Shown here one piece after another: positions 8,614-19,891 of a stretch of 64,000 nt of DNA. Within the stretch, counting starts at the first letter, position 1. Each line of letters opens with the position of its first letter. The stretch lies in assembly GCA_030018495.1 (NCBI GenBank), contig JASEFS010000001.1, positions 62,001 to 126,000 of the forward strand, in the 5' to 3' direction. Made by a program: the position numbers and the translations under genes. Source of the stretch: Deltaproteobacteria bacterium (GTDB lineage Bacteria; Desulfobacterota; Desulfobaccia; Desulfobaccales; 0-14-0-80-60-11). The notes beneath the pieces are model-generated. The model was not told the origin of the DNA, did no database searches, and worked only from the letters and a program-made list of their open reading frames with translations.

Positions 8614-9024
8614 TCAGCCAATGGCCAGGAGGCCGCAAATTTCCGTCAGAATCAACTGCCGGATGGCATCTCGGGCGCGGCGGTAGTCGTCCAGGCTGCC
8701 GCGGTAAGGGTCCGGGACGGGCCGGTGGAGCAGCCGTTCCCGGCATGGGGAAGGCAGATAAGCAGACACGGCCTGCTCGGTGAGATTAATGATCAACCGG
8801 AAGTCTGGAAGAGTTACCGCGTCCAGTCCTTTGGAATAAAGCCCTGCGGGTGAAACCCCCAGTTCGGCAAGAACTTCCAGGGTCTCCGGCGCCACGAAAC
8901 CCAGGGGTTGGAGGCCGGCGGAAGTCGCGCTGAGGGAGTCGGCCAACAGATGCCGGGCCAGGGCTTCCGCCATGATGCTGCGGCAGGAATTGCCCAGGCA
9001 GATGAAGAGGACGGCCGGCTTCAT
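8614..9024 (-). CDS. Low-molecular-weight protein-tyrosine-phosphatase / ArsC-like
   Basis: CLGNSCRS (CX5R) P-loop near N-terminus and VPDPYRGSLDDYRRARD. Confidence 0.88.
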   Translation of the reverse strand: MKPAVLFICLGNSCRSIMAEALARHLLADSLSATSAGLQPLGFVAPETLEVLAELGVSPAGLYSKGLDAVTLPDFRLIINLTEQAVSAYLPSPCRERLLHRPVPDPYRGSLDDYRRARDAIRQLILTEICGLLAIG

Positions 9025-9094
9025 GCTCGCGGTTCGAACGCGCTAAATTAGCCCTTTCCCTGAACTCAATCCCTTCATATCCACTAAACTTCCT

Positions 9095-9180
9095 TGGCGG
9101 AGGGAGAGGGATTCGAACCCCCGGACCTTTCGGTCTGCGGTTTTCAAGACCGCCGCCTTAAGCCGCTCGGCCATCCCTCC
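9095..9180 (-). tRNA. tRNA-Ser (UGA anticodon), CCA encoded
   Basis: Reverse strand GGAGGGATGGCCGAGCGGCTTAAGGCGGCGGTCTTGAAAACCGCAGACCGAAAGGTCCGGGGGTTCGAATCCCTCTCCCTCCGCCA: GGAGGGA/TCCCTCC acceptor, GGTTCGAATCC T-arm, anticodon loop CTTGAAA, long variable arm. Confidence 0.96.
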
Positions 9181-9456
9181 GCAAGCTTAATATTTAACAG
9201 CATTGCCGGGTTTTTTCAATCGGGGTAGGGCCAAGGGTAACAACCCCCTGCTCGTTTTCCAACCCTGATCCCACATCGGGAGCACTACAGCCTGCGCTAC
9301 ACAGGCAAGGTGCCTGTGTTCCCGGGTCAGCGGGTGGCAGCTTGAATGGCTCTGTGGCCCCTGGTACTCCCCTCAGTGAGCGATTCCACACTCTGAAGTA
9401 ATATCTAAAAAAGGTATGAAAATATTTTGCAACTCGGTTGAAAAACGGCTATTTTT

Positions 9457-9903
9457 ATGGCCATGAGCGACGTCTGTGATTTCCAGGGCCTCCTGGCCCG
9501 TTTTCAAGTGAGGGCCACGCCGCTGCGGTTGGCGGTCTTGGAAGCTCTAGGTTCGGCCAGCCGAGCCTTGCGGGCCAAAGAAATCCTCATGCACATTAAA
9601 GACCAGCGCCGGGTCAATAAGGTAACGGTGTATCGAATTCTGGAGGATTTCAGCCGGCGGGGCCTAATCCGGAGAATTCCGGCGGAAGGCAAGGCGGCCC
9701 TGTATGAACTGGCCTGCGAACACAATCCGCCCCACCCTCATTTTCAGTGTCAGACATGCGGTGCGGTGGAATGTCTGGAGCCGGTGTCTCTGACACGGGT
9801 ATGGGATGAAATCAGGGGGCCGTTGGGACACCGGGCCGACCGTCTGGAAATAAGGGTGGCGGGCCTCTGCCGGCGCTGTCGGGGCAGGGGCGGTGAGCAG
9901 TAA
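9457..9903 (+). CDS. zur: Fur family regulator, Zur-like
   Basis: Fur fold with HPHFQCQTCGAVECLE and CRRC; immediately upstream of znuACB. Confidence 0.85.
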   Translation: MAMSDVCDFQGLLARFQVRATPLRLAVLEALGSASRALRAKEILMHIKDQRRVNKVTVYRILEDFSRRGLIRRIPAEGKAALYELACEHNPPHPHFQCQTCGAVECLEPVSLTRVWDEIRGPLGHRADRLEIRVAGLCRRCRGRGGEQ

Positions 9904-9904
9904 G

Positions 9905-9935
9905 CGATCAGCAGTCAGCAGTCAGCAGTCAGCAG
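9905..9935. repeat. Heptad tandem repeat (CAGTCAG) immediately after zur stop
   Basis: gatcag cagtcag cagtcag cagtcag cag. Confidence 0.85.
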
Positions 9936-9960
9936 GAAAAAACACCTTAAGGAAACTGAG

Positions 9961-11021
9961 TTGCAAAAGTGGTGGACATCTGGAAGTCTGAAAGTTTGCG
10001 CCTTACAAAGGGTGCTGTGGCGGCTATGGGAGGGCTTCCCTTTTCGCCTTTTTCCCTTTTCGCCTTTTCGCCCCTGCGGTTACGTATTCCTGGCAATCTT
10101 GGCATTAGGGTTAAGTCTGACTCTCCCCAGGAACTTGCTGGCCGCGGATAAAATCCCGGTAGTCGCCAGCATTGTGCCTTTGGGAGATTTCTGCACCAAA
10201 ATAGGCGGGGAACGGGTGGAGGTGACCGTGCTTATCCCGCCGGGAGCCAGCCCCCACATTTTCGAGCCGACCCCCCAAGCCGTGTCCCAGGCTTTTAATG
10301 CCAAAGTATTCGTTTATGTGGGCGCGGGCCTGGACCCTTGGGCCGCAAAGGTTATCGCGGCCAAGGAAGCCAAATCCCAGCAGGTGGTTGAGGCTGTCGC
10401 CGGGCTGAGGCTGGAGGCGGATACCCATATTCATCATCATGGAGGAACCGAAGAGGCTGCTGCGGCCGGCGATCATGCTGCCGAAGGCTCAAAAAACCAT
10501 GACCACTCCCAACTTAAAGGCAATCCCCACGTCTGGCTGGACCCGGTGTGGGCTCAGGATATCTGCCGCCGCATCGCCGGGACCCTGACGCGAGCGGACC
10601 CGGCGCACCGGCAGGTGTATGAGGATAATCTGGACCGCTATCTCCGGCAACTGGCAGATTTGCACCAGGAAATCGCCCGGCGCACCGCGGCGTGGCGGCT
10701 GAAGGAATATGTTTCCTTTCATCCCTCGTTTGTCTATTTCGCCAAGCGCTACGGTCTTAGGGAAGCAGGGGTAATCGAGGCGGCCCCGGGCCGGGAGCCT
10801 ACGCCGGGGCATATCCGGAAAATTGTGAAAGCCATCCAGAAATTCGGAGTGCGGGTTGTGTTCGCGGAACCGCAGCTCAACCCCAGGATGGCGGAAATCA
10901 TCGCCCGGGAGGCCGGGGCCAAAGTGCTCCTGTTGGACCCCTTAGGCGGCCGGCCGCCTTACGGCAACGACTACATAGCAATGATGCGCTACAACCTGGA
11001 GGCCATGGAGCAGGCGATGAA

Positions 11022-11025
<4 letters not shown>
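9961..11025 (+). CDS. znuA: Zinc ABC transporter substrate-binding protein
   Basis: PVVASIVPLGDFCTKIGGERVEVTVLIPPGASPHIFEPTP; His-rich loop HIHHHGGTEE...NHDHS; NPHVWLDPVWA. N-terminus uncertain (GTG at 10009 possible). Confidence 0.93.
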
Positions 11026-11787
<762 letters not shown>

Positions 11788-11795
<8 letters not shown>

Positions 11796-12594
11796 ACTGT
11801 TCGCCATGGGGTTTTTTCAGCGGGCTTTGATAGCGGCCTTGATGTTGAGCCTGCTGTGCGGGGTGCTGTCGGTTTTCGTGGTCCTGCGCCGCATGGCCTT
11901 TATCGGCGTGGGCGTCTCTCACTCCGCGTTCGGGGGCGTGGCCCTGGGCTTTCTCCTGGGAGTGGACCCCCTGTGGACCGGCGTGGGCTTCGCCATGCTG
12001 GTGGCGGTGCTCATCGAATGGGCCCGGGCCCGGGGCCGCCTGGAAGAAGATGCGGCCATAGGCATCTTTTTCGCGGCCTCCATGGCCCTGGGAGTGGTGC
12101 TGCTGCACCTGTCGCGCACTTATAATGTCGACGTATTCGGTTTTCTCTTCGGCAACATCCTGGCCATAGGCAGGCGGCAGGTGGTGGAGATCGCGGTGGT
12201 CTCACTGGCCGTGTTGGCGTCCCTGGCGGCTTTTTTCAAGGAGCTGGTTTTCTTGAGCTTCGATGAAGAGATGGCCTGGGTGAGCGGCGTGCCGGTGGCG
12301 GCCTTGAGGTATTTTTTTCTTATCCTCCTGGCCCTGGTGGTCATCATGTCCATCTATCTGGTGGGCATCATTCTGGTGGCCGCGCTGCTGGTCATCCCCG
12401 GCGCCCTGGCCCGGAACCTGACCCGCAACATCCGGCCCATGCTGGCAGTGTCGGCGGGCGCGGCCGCGGTCTCCTCCCTGGGGGGGCTGGTAGGTTCCGC
12501 GATTCTGGACTGGCCTTCCGGAGCCACCATAGTGCTCCTGCTGTCGCTGGCTTTCTTCGGGTCCGCGCTCCTGGCCCGGCGGCGGTTGGGGTGA
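11788..12594 (+). CDS. znuB: Zinc ABC transporter permease
   Basis: ABC-3 family permease: MGFFQRALIAALMLSLLCGVLSVFVVLRRMAFIGVGVSHSAFGGVALG. Confidence 0.94.
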
Positions 12595-12756
12595 GGCGGG
12601 ACCAGAAGCTTTGTTATGAGGCCGCCTCCTTTAGGTTATCCTAAAGCCGCGGCCTCTAGGCTGCGCCTGGGCGCGGCCACCTGAAAAGGGTTTTCGCAGG
12701 CCAAAATCTGCGGCTACATTAGGGGCGCGGCCCGCCCTGCATTATTGGAGCTCAAC

Positions 12757-13335
12757 ATGGGAAACGCTAAAGGCAAGCCGCCGGGCGCGGGCAAGAGCAG
12801 CTTTGACCTCATCGACCCGAACAAGTTCTTTGCCGCCCTGGTGATCAAGCCGCACATGAAAATTTTGGACTTGGCCTGCGGCCAGGGGAACTACACCCTG
12901 GCCCTGGCCGAAGCGATGGGGCCGGAAGGGGTGGTCTATGGGGCGGACCTCTGGGAGGAAGGCCTGGCCAAACTCCGGGAAGAGGCCGCGATCAGGGGCT
13001 TACGCCAGATCCGGGCCATTCTGGCGGACGTGAGTTCGCCTTTGCCTCTGGACGCGGCCAGCATCGACCTGTGCCTCATGGCCACAGTGCTGCACGACTT
13101 GGTGGAGGCCGGTACCGCGCCCGGGGCCCTGGCCGAAACCACCCGCCTGGTAAAGCCGGGAGGCACCCTGGCCGTCGTGGAATTCAAGAAAATGGACGGC
13201 CCGCCCGGCCCGCCCCGGCACATCCGGCTCGCGCCGGAGGAGGTAGAGAATCTCCTTAAGCCGTATGGTTTCCGGAAGCGGTTGATAGAGGAAATAGGCA
13301 GTTATACCTACCTGATGTTGTTTCGAAAAGTTTGA
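12757..13335 (+). CDS. Class I SAM-dependent methyltransferase
   Basis: ILDLACGQGNYTLALAEAMGPEGVVYGADL; LVKPGGTLAVVEFK. Confidence 0.85.
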   Translation: MGNAKGKPPGAGKSSFDLIDPNKFFAALVIKPHMKILDLACGQGNYTLALAEAMGPEGVVYGADLWEEGLAKLREEAAIRGLRQIRAILADVSSPLPLDAASIDLCLMATVLHDLVEAGTAPGALAETTRLVKPGGTLAVVEFKKMDGPPGPPRHIRLAPEEVENLLKPYGFRKRLIEEIGSYTYLMLFRKV

Positions 13336-13504
13336 AACAGTTCAACTTTCGTGAAAGGCCGGGACCGCTGGCCCATATCTTTCCTTAAAAGAGATTCCGT
13401 TTCAATCGGCGGGCCACCGAGGCCCTCCCACCTTTAGGCCCGCACCCTCAAGAGGTACGATCAGCTTTTAGAAGGCCACTTGTCCGTAAACTCTTAACCA
13501 GTAA

Positions 13505-13530
13505 GGCGGGAAAGCGAAGCGCATCCCGCC
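13505..13530. repeat. REP-like palindrome copy 1
   Basis: GGCGGGAAAGCGAAGCGCATCCCGCC; stem GGCGGGA/TCCCGCC. Confidence 0.8.
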
Positions 13531-13704
13531 ATCGGCATTAATTTCATTTGTAAATTGTGAACCTCGCATCTGCGCCTAATCGAGTGGAATGAAATCAAAG
13601 GTAATACTTGGCGCGTTTGACTTATAGATAAAATCAGGCATATGGGCGATTCACGACTCGCGAAACCCTACCGTGCTTTGCCGGGACATGATTTCAATTC
13701 GGAA

Positions 13705-13730
13705 GGCGGGATGCGCTTCGCTTTCCCGGC
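13705..13730. repeat. REP-like palindrome copy 2, inverted relative to copy 1
   Basis: GGCGGGATGCGCTTCGCTTTCCCGGC is the reverse complement of copy 1 with one mismatch. Confidence 0.8.
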
Positions 13731-13894
13731 CTACATGAACTGCACAGGTTGGGAAGGCCTGTGCTACCCAGATTGGTTTTTTTCCCCATCAAATTTTCTT
13801 TCTAGATTTCGCCCAAAGAAAAAGCAACTTCAGATTCAGCTCAGGTAGGCCGATAAGAGAAAAGAGGAAAATCTTCCTGACCGGAAGCCCTGTT

Positions 13895-16800
13895 TTGCGA
13901 TCGCTGTCGTCTTATTCCCCGCAACAGAAAAGCAGCCTGGCTCGGCTGGAGCCGGATTTCACGGCGCTCCGACATTTGGTGGAGCAGGCGGACGCAGGCT
14001 TTTGGCTGGCGGCCGTTGAAGACGGGCGGGTGCAGGGGGTCTATGCCAATCCGGCGTTCGAAGAGATTTGGGGCCGCGGCCTGGAAACCCTGTACGATAA
14101 TCCCGCAGCCGCCCTGGCCGCGGTGCACCCGGAAGACCAGGAGCGTCTGGCGGCCAAATGGGAGCAGTTTTATCAGGGAAGGCGGTTTGAGGAAGAATTC
14201 CGCGTTTCCCGCCCCGACGGCCGGGTGCGGTGGGTTAAACTTCGCTCCCAAGGGGTCGCGGCGGACCAGGATAATAAAGCCGCTCTTTTGGCGGGCACTT
14301 TAACGGACATAACTTCAGAGCGCCGGGCGGCGGCGGCCATAAAGGAGGGCGAGGCCCGGCGGGCCGCGCTTCTGGGGTGTCCGGTCCTGGGCATGGCTCT
14401 CATGAGCCCGGAAGGGCAAATCCTGGAGAGCAACCGGGTTTTCCAGGAGCTTTTGGGGCAGGGAGGGGAGATCGAGGCGGAATTGCGCCGCCTGGCCGAA
14501 AAGCTGCAAAGGTGCGGGGATGAATTCGGGCAGGTGGAAATGCGTTACCTGCGCCGGGACGGCCAGACCGCCTGGGCCAGGCTCGGCATCACCATCATCC
14601 GGGACCAGCAGGGGACCCCGCTTTTCGCGGTCAACCTGGTGGAAAACATCACCGGCCACCGGCGGGCCGAAGAAGCCCTGACCCTGAGCCGGGAGCGCTT
14701 CCGCCTGCTCTATGACAAGGCTCCGCTGGGGTATCAGTCCCTGGACGAACACGGGCATTGCCTCGATGTCAATCAGACCTGCCTGGATTTGCTGGGTTAT
14801 GCCCGGGAAGAGGTCATCGGCCGGTGGTTCGGGCATTTTCTGGCTCCCGCGGACAAAAACCGGTTCGAAGGGATTTTCGCCGAACTCAAGGAAAAGGGGG
14901 AGATCAACGATGTGGAGCTGGACCTGGTGCGCCGGGACGGCACCGGCCTCACGGTGTCGTTAACCGGCAGGATCGCATTCGACGAGCAGGGCGGCTACCA
15001 GCAGGCCTATTGCATGTTGGCGGATATCACGGCCCGCAAGCAGGCGGAAGCCGCGGTGGCGCAGAGCGAACAGAAGTACCGCGTCCTGGTGAACACCTTG
15101 CCGGCCGTGGTCTTTAGGGGGTACGCCGATTGGACCCTGGATTTTTTTGATAACAAAATCGAGGAATTGACCGGCTACAGCCAGGAGGAATTCAATTCCC
15201 GGCGGCGGCGCTGGTGCGAGGTCATTGTCCCGGAGGACCTGGAACGCGTCCGCCAGGCTTTTCTTCAGGCTTTGCGAACCACCAAATCCTACAGCCGGGA
15301 ATACCGCATCCGCGACCGGGACGGCAAAATCCTTTGGGTTCACGCCCGCGGGCAGGTCATTTGCACGGACGACGGCAGGATCGATTATATCAGCGGAGTG
15401 CTGTTCGACATCACCCGGGAAAAGGAGATGGAGCAGCTCCTGGCCGCGGAGAAGGAACGCCTGGCGGTGACCCTGCGCTCCATCGGCGAAGGCGTGATAG
15501 CCACTGACACTGATGGCAATATCGTGCTCATGAACGGCGTGGCCGAGGAACTCACGGGCTGGACGCAGCCAAAAGCCCTGGGCCTGCCGGCCTCCCAGGT
15601 CTTTGCCCTGTTTCACGATCAAAACGGCAGCCGCTGCGAAGACCTGGTGGAGCGGGTCATCAGGACCGGGGAAGTGGTGGTGCTGGCCAACGGCACGCAC
15701 TTGGCGGCCAGGGACGGCACGGCCAGGAACCTGTCGGCCAGCGGCGCGCCCATCGTGGACAAGGACGGCCAGATCATCGGGGTGGTTTTGGTTTTCCGGG
15801 ACATCACCACCCGTCGCCGCACCGAGGCGGAATTCCTGAAGATGGAAAAGCTTTCTTCCCTGGCTATCCTGGCCGGAGGCATCGCCCACGATTTCAACAA
15901 CATCCTGACCGGCATCCTGGGCAATATTTCCCTGGCCATGCTGTCCGTGCCGCAAGAAGACGAGGTTATCGCTCCCCAACTGGCGGAGGCGGAGCGGGCC
16001 ACGTTGCGGGCCCGGGACCTGGTGCAGCAACTTCTCACTTTCGCCAAGGGCGGGGCACCGGTGAAAGAGCTGGCTTCGCTGACGGAAATTATCCGGGAAT
16101 CAGCCACCTTCGCCTGCCGGGGCTCGCAGGTGCGGGCCGAGTTTGACCTGGCCCCTGACCTGTGGCCCGGAGAGGTGGACACCGGTCAGATCAGCCAGGT
16201 CATCCAGAATCTTACCATAAACGCGGTGCAGGCCATGCCCGGAGGAGGCATCGTGGAAGTGCTGGCGGCCAATGTGAACCTGTCGGAAAAAAGCGGCTTG
16301 CCCTTGACTCCGGGACGCTATGTCAAAATTTGCGTCAAGGATTACGGCGTCGGCATCCCGGAGGACCATCTGGCCAAGATTTTCGATCCTTATTTTTCCA
16401 CCAAACGGAAAGGCAGCGGCCTGGGGCTGGCCACGGCTTACTCCATCATCACCAATCACGACGGCTATATGACAGTGGAGTCCAAGCCGGGGGAGGGTAC
16501 GGCGTTTTTCGTCTATCTTCCGGCGTCCAGCCGGGAACTGAAGCCCAAGCGCCAAGGCGCGGCGGAAGTGGTCCCCGGCAAAGGCAAAATCCTGGTGATG
16601 GATGATGATGCCAGCGTGCGCGAGGTGGCGGGCCGCATCCTGGCCCATCTCGGCTATCAGCCGGATTACGCCCGGGACGGCGAGGAGGCTATCGCGGCCT
16701 TTGCCTCGGCCCTGGCCGGGGGAGAACCCTTTGACGCGGTGATTATGGACCTGACCATCCCGGGAGGCATGGGCGGCAAGGAAGCCATCCAGAAATTGCG

Positions 16801-16960
16801 GCAGCTCAATCCCGAAACCCGGGCCATCGTCTCCAGCGGCTATGCCGACGACCCCATCATGACGCACTATAAAAAATACGGCTTCAGCGGCGTCATCAAA
16901 AAGCCCTACCGCGTCAACACCTTCAGCAAGGAACTGCGCCGGGTGCTGGCCCGGCAATAG
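13895..16960 (+). CDS. Multi-PAS hybrid sensor histidine kinase with C-terminal receiver domain
   Basis: Repeated PAS/PAC blocks; KLSSLAILAGGIAHDFNNILTGILGNISLAM; HATPase VKICVKDYGVGIPEDHLAKIFDPYFSTKRKGSGLGLA; REC ILVMDDDASVREVAG...VIMDLTIPGGMGG. Confidence 0.95.
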   Translation: MRSLSSYSPQQKSSLARLEPDFTALRHLVEQADAGFWLAAVEDGRVQGVYANPAFEEIWGRGLETLYDNPAAALAAVHPEDQERLAAKWEQFYQGRRFEEEFRVSRPDGRVRWVKLRSQGVAADQDNKAALLAGTLTDITSERRAAAAIKEGEARRAALLGCPVLGMALMSPEGQILESNRVFQELLGQGGEIEAELRRLAEKLQRCGDEFGQVEMRYLRRDGQTAWARLGITIIRDQQGTPLFAVNLVENITGHRRAEEALTLSRERFRLLYDKAPLGYQSLDEHGHCLDVNQTCLDLLGYAREEVIGRWFGHFLAPADKNRFEGIFAELKEKGEINDVELDLVRRDGTGLTVSLTGRIAFDEQGGYQQAYCMLADITARKQAEAAVAQSEQKYRVLVNTLPAVVFRGYADWTLDFFDNKIEELTGYSQEEFNSRRRRWCEVIVPEDLERVRQAFLQALRTTKSYSREYRIRDRDGKILWVHARGQVICTDDGRIDYISGVLFDITREKEMEQLLAAEKERLAVTLRSIGEGVIATDTDGNIVLMNGVAEELTGWTQPKALGLPASQVFALFHDQNGSRCEDLVERVIRTGEVVVLANGTHLAARDGTARNLSASGAPIVDKDGQIIGVVLVFRDITTRRRTEAEFLKMEKLSSLAILAGGIAHDFNNILTGILGNISLAMLSVPQEDEVIAPQLAEAERATLRARDLVQQLLTFAKGGAPVKELASLTEIIRESATFACRGSQVRAEFDLAPDLWPGEVDTGQISQVIQNLTINAVQAMPGGGIVEVLAANVNLSEKSGLPLTPGRYVKICVKDYGVGIPEDHLAKIFDPYFSTKRKGSGLGLATAYSIITNHDGYMTVESKPGEGTAFFVYLPASSRELKPKRQGAAEVVPGKGKILVMDDDASVREVAGRILAHLGYQPDYARDGEEAIAAFASALAGGEPFDAVIMDLTIPGGMGGKEAIQKLRQLNPETRAIVSSGYADDPIMTHYKKYGFSGVIKKPYRVNTFSKELRRVLARQ

Positions 16961-17242
16961 CCTCACCCTTTTCCCCAGAGACAGTGTTAAACAACCTCAT
17001 GAAAGTTTGTCGGCTCAAGTTTTCCGGGGCGCGTTTGAAAATTTTGCCGCGTGTCGGTCTATTTCTTAATTTTATCAGGATTTGCCTGCTTGAACGCCAA
17101 GCCGGGAGGCAGCGCCACGGAAAAAATAAAATTGGCTTTTTGCCAATATATTGAAAATAAAATCATTTCATGACTTGACAGGCTGTTTCTTGGTTGTTAT
17201 ATTTTGACAAATCTTCATTCCCATCTTCAACAAACCCCCTCC

Positions 17243-17279
17243 AACGCCGGATTCTTACCTCCCCCAAGGGTCCGGCGTT
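17243..17279. terminator. Perfect 9-bp inverted repeat AACGCCGGA/TCCGGCGTT, possible terminator or structured element
   Basis: Direct inspection; followed by atctatttctt. Confidence 0.4.
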
Positions 17280-17413
17280 ATCTATTTCTTAGCTCAACAA
17301 AGGCATGGTTTGATTGCCTTGCCAACTTGACTCACACCTAAGTTTTACGCAGGATGAGAAAAAATGACTTACGGGCAACAGGAATTTTATTGAGGCGGTT
17401 GACTTCGGAATTG

Positions 17414-17608
17414 CTATTGCGGGTCCGGGGTCAAATTGCGGCTGTGGATATGAATCAGTTCGGCGATATCTTCCTGCTCCACATTGAGGCTTTCCAGGAC
17501 TGCGTCCAACCCCGGCTGGGCGGCAAAATCCACCTCCGCGGGGTCGGCGATGCCGATGTGATCGACGATTTTTTGGGCCAGGGCCTCGCAGAGCATCAAA
17601 ACGTTCAT
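17414..17608 (-). CDS. Small hypothetical protein (64 aa)
   Basis: MNVLMLCEALAQKIVDHIGIADPAEVDFAAQ...; protein-like composition, GAGG upstream. Confidence 0.5.
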   Translation of the reverse strand: MNVLMLCEALAQKIVDHIGIADPAEVDFAAQPGLDAVLESLNVEQEDIAELIHIHSRNLTPDPQ

Positions 17609-17945
17609 CGCAGACCTCTTGAACTTCTTTTTAAGCCTTGCTTGCTTTCTTCTAGTTTCGACAGCTTCATAAATTTTCTTTAAGGCGATCTAAAAAGTTT
17701 GGCTCAAGATTGAGCTCGCAGCCGCAAATTATTTCCTCTCATTTACTCAAGTTCTATGCCAAACTAGTTTTCCTATTAATTTTAGTATATTACTGATTTT
17801 ACTAGAGGCGGCAATGTTTCAATACCTGAATATCAGGTTAATCCGGATGAACAATAAGGATGGACGGACAAGGGGAAGGTCGCCAGTCGGGAAATCAAGG
17901 GGCGGCCCGGTAACCGGCGCATCTGCTTCGAGGACAGGAATTCTC

Positions 17946-18218
17946 TTATTGCTCGGGATCTTCCACTACTTCGGCCGCGAGGATTTCCCGGGCCCGCTCC
18001 TCATCATCGGGCGCCACCAGGAGTTTCACCCCCCGGAGGAACTGCAGCATCGGGTAGGACCCGCCGGCGTCGTCCGCGAGAATGAAAGATTCGATACCTT
18101 CCACTTCCAAAACGGACGCGGCCAGGGCCGCGAGCGTCCGATTGGGAAAAGTGGCGACAACTACGGCGGATTCCCGTTCCAGGACCATGAATTCACCTGT
18201 TGTAGTAGGCGATGGCAT
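17946..18218 (-). CDS. DUF2007-like small protein
   Basis: VVVATFPNRTLAALAASVLEVEGIESFILADDAGG...GVKLLVAPDDEERAREIL resembles the DUF2007 pattern. Confidence 0.65.
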   Translation of the reverse strand: MPSPTTTGEFMVLERESAVVVATFPNRTLAALAASVLEVEGIESFILADDAGGSYPMLQFLRGVKLLVAPDDEERAREILAAEVVEDPEQ

Positions 18219-18754
18219 TTTTTAAAGCTTTTATATTTTTTTGCAGGCCGGCAGATTCTGCGGGGCCCTCTATTGGCAAACCTTGCAATTACTATAATAA
18301 CCCGGAAGCAGCGAAGGGCAAAGAGAGGCCGGCTTGGCGGCCGCCGTGGCCGCTCACCGGAGCGTATGCCCTGGCTGTTCGGCTGGCGGCTAAAGCCTAC
18401 TCGTGTTCAGTTTCCTCAACGTCTTTCCTGTAAGACCGGTTGACCGCGCCTGAGGTATTTTTCAGGCGGCGGTTCAGGAATTTACTTGCCCCTTTTAGCC
18501 GATTAGAATGGGGATTATATTACCAGTTAGACGCGGAAAAACAAATCCTGGGGTGAACTTATGTGCCGATCAAACAGGCCGGGTCCGGATATCCGCGCCT
18601 TTTTCACCAACCTGCGGGGACCTTTGCCCTGGACAACCAAGCTCAGGCTTCTTTTCCGGAACAACTGGCTGAAAATGAGAAACCGGCAGAACTGCTGCGG
18701 CCATTTCGGCGAACCGGGCTGCTGACAGGCCGAGGAGCAAGGCCCCGGCGGGGC

Positions 18755-18931
18755 TTAATAGGTGCGGTCAGGCAGATTGGGGGGTCGGGTGGGGTCCGGC
18801 TCAGTCGGCTGCCGGGAAGCATCGCCTCCCCCGGACAGCCATACCGCTTTGGGCGGCACACTGATATGCGCCTGGCCGGCGCAGCCGACCATGAGTGCAC
18901 ATAATAAGACGGCGAGGCCTGTTTTTCTCAT
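18755..18931 (-). CDS. Small predicted lipoprotein (58 aa), below ORF-track cutoff
   Basis: MRKTGLAVLLCALMVGCAGQAHISVPPKAVWLSGGGDASRQPTEPDPTRPPNLPDRTY*; lipobox MVGC. Confidence 0.6.
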   Translation of the reverse strand: MRKTGLAVLLCALMVGCAGQAHISVPPKAVWLSGGGDASRQPTEPDPTRPPNLPDRTY

Positions 18932-19123
18932 CAAAGGAAATTTTCTCCGCTCAATAAATTAACATATCTTAAGCCCGGGCCGTGTGCCAGCAAACTTTTT
19001 ACCCGTCTTGTCAGGTGGTGCAGCAGATGGCCAGAAAAAGTGTGACAGGCGCATACGGCGGGAATGAATGTTGCAAAATTTAGACGCTAAGTGCAGAATG
19101 TTTGAAAAAAGAGCCGGTCAATC

Positions 19124-19891
19124 ATGCGCACCCTGGATATGACTCCGTACCTGCCGTACCGCCGCATGGCGGTGACCTGCCGGACCCGTCCCATCGCAGA
19201 AAAGCAGGTGGTTTGGGTGAAGCCCGAACCCAAAATGGACAAAACGGGGCGCTTTGTGGGGCGGGTCCTGGGCCGCGCTGACGTGGAGGCCGCGGCCGAA
19301 CTCTGGCGCTGGGCCTATCCCGAAATTTATGGCTCAGCTCATGATTTTATTCTCTTCCCGGAAGAATACGAGTGCCGTGTAGCGTTGGCCGAGACTTGGG
19401 AGCGGGACAGCCGGCAGAAACCATTCTGCATGTTGGTGGGCGAAGAGGCAGCCACCGGCAGGTTGGTCGCGGCCAGCATGATGACCAAGCTGGACAGGAA
19501 CCTTCAGATTGAATACACCTTTGCCGGCACCCACCCCGAATACCGCCGGCAGGGCCTGATGAACCTCCTGGGCCGCCTAATGCACCGCATGGCCTTGGCT
19601 TCGGGCGCGGAATATCTTACCACCTTTCTGGAAACCTGGCATACCATCACCCAGGAAAAGACTATGAAGTTTGCCGAAGGCTGGAAGATTGCCGGCATTT
19701 TCCCGGGCAACTTCACCCGCTGGGCCGGCGGCAACCAGGAATATCGGGCTTGTGAAGTTTATCTGTACCGGTTCATCAATGACGGCGAGCTTTATGCCAC
19801 GCAGCCCTCGGAATGGAGCCTTCATCCCGAGGTTCGCCGGCTCTGGGAAGTGCTGGAGGATATAAACAGCCGCATCGGCAAGCAGAAGTGA
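19124..19891 (+). CDS. GNAT family N-acetyltransferase
   Basis: FAGTHPEYRRQGLMNLLGRLMHRMALASGAEYLTTFLETW: GNAT acetyl-CoA binding motif. Confidence 0.82.
   Translation: MRTLDMTPYLPYRRMAVTCRTRPIAEKQVVWVKPEPKMDKTGRFVGRVLGRADVEAAAELWRWAYPEIYGSAHDFILFPEEYECRVALAETWERDSRQKPFCMLVGEEAATGRLVAASMMTKLDRNLQIEYTFAGTHPEYRRQGLMNLLGRLMHRMALASGAEYLTTFLETWHTITQEKTMKFAEGWKIAGIFPGNFTRWAGGNQEYRACEVYLYRFINDGELYATQPSEWSLHPEVRRLWEVLEDINSRIGKQK

Noticed and set aside
14960-16966. Long minus-strand ORFs (14960..16030, 16100..16966) opposite the hybrid kinase
   Set aside because: Antisense shadows of a clear PAS/HK/REC coding sequence.
17140-17165. Sigma-54 promoter near TTGGCTTTTTGCCAA
   Set aside because: Spacing between GG and GC elements does not fit the -24/-12 consensus; simple hairpin instead.
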